Origin: CAZPCZ01 sp964585225
GTDB lineage: Bacteria; Patescibacteriota; Patescibacteriia; JACPHY01
NCBI GenBank assembly: GCA_964585225.1
Contig: CAZPCZ010000039.1
Location: 1 to 12,398 of the forward strand
Direction: 5' to 3'
DNA length: 12,398 nt
In this document: piece after piece, positions 10,846 through 12,398 of the stretch
How the letters are laid out: each line of letters opens with the position of its first letter
How positions within the stretch are numbered: the stretch's first letter is position 1
Made by a program: the position numbers and the translations under genes
The notes under the pieces: model-generated
Databases searched by the model: none
The model's input: only the letters and a program-made list of their open reading frames with translations
What the model was told of the DNA's origin: nothing

Positions 10846-12398
10846 ATGCCACCGCAGCCATGGCCACAACGGGAAGAGGAAATCCTTGCGCTCTGGGACC
10901 GTGAGCGCGTTTTTGAACAATCCGTCGCGCGTGATCCGGCGAAGGGAGATTTCGTATTCTACGATGGCCCGCCGACCGCGAACGCGCCGCCGGGCATGCA
11001 CCACGTCGAACCGATCACGTATAAAGACATCATCCCGCGGTACAAGACGATGCGCGGCTACCGCGTGCGGCGCAAGGCGGGCTGGGATACGCACGGGCTC
11101 CCGGTCGAGCTTCAGGTTGAGAAGGCGCTCGGACTGAAGACGAAGAAAGACATCGAGGCGTACGGTGTCGCACGGTTCAATGCCAAGTGCCGCGATTCCG
11201 TGTGGGAGTTCAAGGGCGCATGGGAAGACCTCAAGCATCGCGTGGGGGCGTGGATGGACATGCGCAACCCGTACGTGACGTATGAGATGCCGTTCGTCGA
11301 GAGCGTGTGGTGGTTCCTGAAGCAGGCGTGGGATCGGGGGTTGCTCAGTCGCGATTACCGGTCCGTGTGGTACTGCCCGCGCTGCGAGACGCCGCTCTCG
11401 TCGCATGAGGTGGCGTTGGGCTATGAGGACGACGTGGAAGATCCATCGGTGTACGTGAAATTTCAACTCGCAGCAGGGCAGCGGGGCAGTGCGGCAGCAG
11501 GGCTACCGGAACGCGCCTTCTTCCTCGCGTGGACGACGACGCCGTGGACGCTCTCCGGCAACGTCGCGCTCGCGGTGCATCCGGAAGTGGAGTACGCGGT
11601 GGTGCGAATGTACGAGGACGAGAACAAGGACGAGGACAAAAAAACAGAAAGGGCTCCGGAGAGCCCCTCTGTTGGGTCCGAGACCCACGGTGCTGAGGGA
11701 GGCTTGTCACCCAATAATCAGGATAGCACGCTGCGGGACGTTGTCAAGTTCGGATTTCCACAGGAAACCAAGAGCCCGGTGGCTGGACCGGAGGGGAATC
11801 GAACCCCCAAAGGGAGGGTGACAAGCCTCCCTTCAGCACCAGCTGCCGGCCCAGCGACCACCGAGCACTCACTATCGTACCTCATCCTAGCCAAGCCGCT
11901 CGTTGGTCGGGTGTTGGGAGAGGGCAGTGAGATCGTCCAGACCATCCGCGGGAGCGAGTTGGTGGGTTCCACGTACGAACCGTTGTATCAAATACAGCAT
12001 TCAGCATTCAGCATTCAGCATTCAGCGATGCACTCCGTCCTCCCGGCCGACTTCGTCTCCCTCGAAGACGGTACCGGCATCGTGCACATCGCGACCGCGT
12101 ACGGCGCAGAGGACTTCGAGCTCGGGAAGGCGAACGGAATTCCCCCAGTTTTCACCGTGCACGCAAACGGCACGGTGATGGACGGATTTCCCGGCGCGGG
12201 AAAGTTCTTCAAACAGGCAGACGCGGATGTTCGAGCGGATCTCCAACAGCGAAGGCTCCTCTTCCGCGATGAGACTATCCGCCATACGTATCCATTCTGC
12301 TGGCGGTGCGACACACCACTCCTCGCGTACGCGCGATCGTCTTGGTATATCACAATGTCCAAGCTCCGGGAGGAGATCCAGCGGCGCAACCACACGAT
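10846..12398 (+). CDS. ileS: isoleucyl-tRNA synthetase, N-terminal part (3' end outside window), with in-frame inserts
   Basis: IleRS charges tRNA-Ile and edits mischarged valine. The frame runs 517 codons to the window edge without a stop, so the KMSKS loop and anticodon-binding domain are not seen. Start 10846 gives MPPQPWPQREEEILALWDRE. The class I signature is PPTANAPPGMHH (42-53), followed by KDIIPRYKTMRGYRV and GWDTHGLPVE. CPRC (177-180) and CWRC (485-488) are likely zinc-binding pairs. The CP1 editing domain has LAWTTTPWTLSGN (227-239) and GTGIVHIATAYGAEDF. This resembles the eukaryote-like (type 2) bacterial enzymes. Between VEYAVVRM (248-255) and SYLILAKPLVGRV (344-356) there are ~85 residues where relatives have only a few. 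They are translated from a DNA insert carrying antisense-strand RNA features. A second insert, IQHSAFSIQHSA, comes from a 7-bp array. The frame is kept through both. Confidence 0.94.
   Translation, partial: MPPQPWPQREEEILALWDRERVFEQSVARDPAKGDFVFYDGPPTANAPPGMHHVEPITYKDIIPRYKTMRGYRVRRKAGWDTHGLPVELQVEKALGLKTKKDIEAYGVARFNAKCRDSVWEFKGAWEDLKHRVGAWMDMRNPYVTYEMPFVESVWWFLKQAWDRGLLSRDYRSVWYCPRCETPLSSHEVALGYEDDVEDPSVYVKFQLAAGQRGSAAAGLPERAFFLAWTTTPWTLSGNVALAVHPEVEYAVVRMYEDENKDEDKKTERAPESPSVGSETHGAEGGLSPNNQDSTLRDVVKFGFPQETKSPVAGPEGNRTPKGRVTSLPSAPAAGPATTEHSLSYLILAKPLVGRVLGEGSEIVQTIRGSELVGSTYEPLYQIQHSAFSIQHSAMHSVLPADFVSLEDGTGIVHIATAYGAEDFELGKANGIPPVFTVHANGTVMDGFPGAGKFFKQADADVRADLQQRRLLFRDETIRHTYPFCWRCDTPLLAYARSSWYITMSKLREEIQRRNHT
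11470..11503. repeat. degenerate 8-bp tandem repeat in ileS
   Basis: Units GGGCAGCG, GGGCAGTG and CGGCAGCA with partial units on either side give a period of 8 over ~34 bp. They encode AAGQRGSAAAGL just before the editing motif LAWTTTPWT, a surface position in relatives. Confidence 0.55.
11638..11673 (-). terminator. intrinsic terminator on the minus strand inside ileS
   Basis: On the - strand a 13-bp stem with one bulged T (arms 11673-11661 and 11656-11643, loop TCCG) runs into a row of seven T residues (11644-11638 as A on +). The core GGGCTC/GAGCCC is very stable. An intrinsic terminator facing backwards inside a coding gene is unexpected and supports a transcription unit on this strand. 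Confidence 0.75.
11638..11712 (-). ncRNA. candidate ~75-nt small RNA antisense to ileS
   Basis: The RNA is predicted from a promoter immediately upstream (11747-11720, - strand) and a strong terminator at its end. Its first ~24 nt (11712-11689) are complementary, with one bulged base, to 11816-11840 of the neighbouring tRNA-like element as transcribed on the same strand. A 6-bp hairpin with a 3-nt loop (11687-11673) follows, then the terminator hairpin. There is no start codon with a ribosome-binding site, so it is probably non-coding. Possible roles are pairing with the tRNA-like RNA or antisense action on ileS mRNA. Both are inference. It could also be a decayed leftover. Confidence 0.4.
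11689..11840. repeat. 24/25-bp inverted repeat pair inside ileS
   Basis: Arm 11689-11712 and the reverse complement of 11816-11840 are identical except for one inserted base. The distal arm covers most of the D-arm and the anticodon arm of the tRNA-like element. The proximal arm is the start of the predicted small RNA. Transcribed together, the arms would form one long hairpin that excludes the cloverleaf. Confidence 0.92.
11720..11747 (-). promoter_or_regulatory. extended -10 promoter on the minus strand inside ileS
   Basis: Reading the - strand, a perfect -35 TTGACA (11747-11742) is followed by a 16-base spacer and TATCCT (11725-11720), preceded by TGC (extended -10). The predicted start near 11713 falls at the beginning of the inverted-repeat arm, ~75 nt before the terminator's T-tract. 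Geometry and match are similar to the promoter of the 484-aa gene. Confidence 0.6.
11784..11852 (-). tRNA. tRNA-like cloverleaf or degenerate tRNA gene inside ileS
   Basis: On the - strand: acceptor 5' strand GGGCCGG (11852-11846) pairs with CCGGTCC (11791-11785), followed by discriminator A. A short D-like arm is CAGC-TGGT-GCTG. The anticodon-like arm has a perfect 7-bp stem and an 8-base loop CTTGTCAC. The T-arm GGGGG-TTCGATT-CCCCT has the exact B-box GGTTCGATTCC. It departs from a normal tRNA by the 4-base D-loop, the 8-base anticodon loop, no variable loop beyond two bases, no adjacent CCA, and three extra base pairs extending the acceptor stem (11853-11855). If functional, GTC (Asp) is the only likely anticodon reading, which is uncertain. 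A decayed tRNA or a tRNA mimic is more likely than a working tRNA. Confidence 0.45.
11995..12026. repeat. 7-bp tandem repeat array (CAGCATT) within ileS
   Basis: Four perfect CAGCATT units (11995-12022) plus CAGC give 4.6 copies over 32 bp. It is translated as IQHSAFSIQHSA with a 7-residue period, between YEPLY and the conserved LPADFVSLEDGTGIVH, where relatives have a short loop. It parallels the array in uvrB in unit length and copy number, with a different unit sequence. Confidence 0.9.

Noticed and set aside
11638..11872. T-box riboswitch controlling ileS
   Set aside because: The terminator and promoter face the opposite direction to ileS, lie inside the coding region, and no T-box core sequence is present.
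11628..11872. Intein or group I/II intron in ileS
   Set aside because: The insert is too small, has no splice-junction Cys/Ser...His-Asn motifs and no intron core; the frame simply reads through.

Overview
The window is GC-rich and gene-dense, with seven protein-coding loci counting the partial ones at both ends. It looks like a metagenome-derived scaffold from a Candidate Phyla Radiation (Patescibacteria) type bacterium. That assignment is an inference. It rests on the eukaryote-like (type 2) IleRS, on a very long secreted beta-propeller/Ig-like surface protein whose mid and C-terminal regions resemble Patescibacteria surface proteins as I remember them, and on the in-frame insertion of non-coding repeats into conserved genes. 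TGA is used as a stop (uvrC and surface protein), so this is not a TGA-recoded lineage.

Layout: the 3' end of uvrC (2-295, +); a leader with a good promoter and two hairpins; an unrecognised 484-aa protein (492-1946, +); a hairpin terminator shared with the convergent uvrB (1998-4117, -); a divergent promoter region with a G8 tract; a 1783-aa exported protein with three predicted seven-bladed propellers (4246-9597, +); a terminator; a metallo-beta-lactamase-fold hydrolase (9771-10763, +); a terminator; and the 5' part of ileS (10846 to window end, +).

Two housekeeping genes carry foreign-looking in-frame inserts. uvrB contains a ~113-bp palindromic multi-hairpin element, a 7-bp tandem array and an assembly gap. 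The gap is 100 N flanked by an exact 55-bp duplication, and collapsing 155 bases restores one intact 654-codon frame. ileS contains a degenerate 8-bp repeat, another 7-bp tandem array and, most strikingly, a ~240-bp insert in the editing domain. On the opposite strand this insert carries a tRNA-like cloverleaf, a sigma70-type extended -10 promoter and a ~75-nt RNA ending in a strong intrinsic terminator. The first 24 nt of that RNA are complementary, apart from one bulged base, to the tRNA-like D/anticodon region. The ileS frame stays open through all of it. This module is the best candidate for something undescribed.

Functionally, uvrC and uvrB belong to nucleotide excision repair, ileS to translation, and the large protein to the cell surface. 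The 484-aa protein and the MBL hydrolase have no evident pathway partner here. Intergenic spaces are short (under 200 bp) and contain mainly promoters and terminators.
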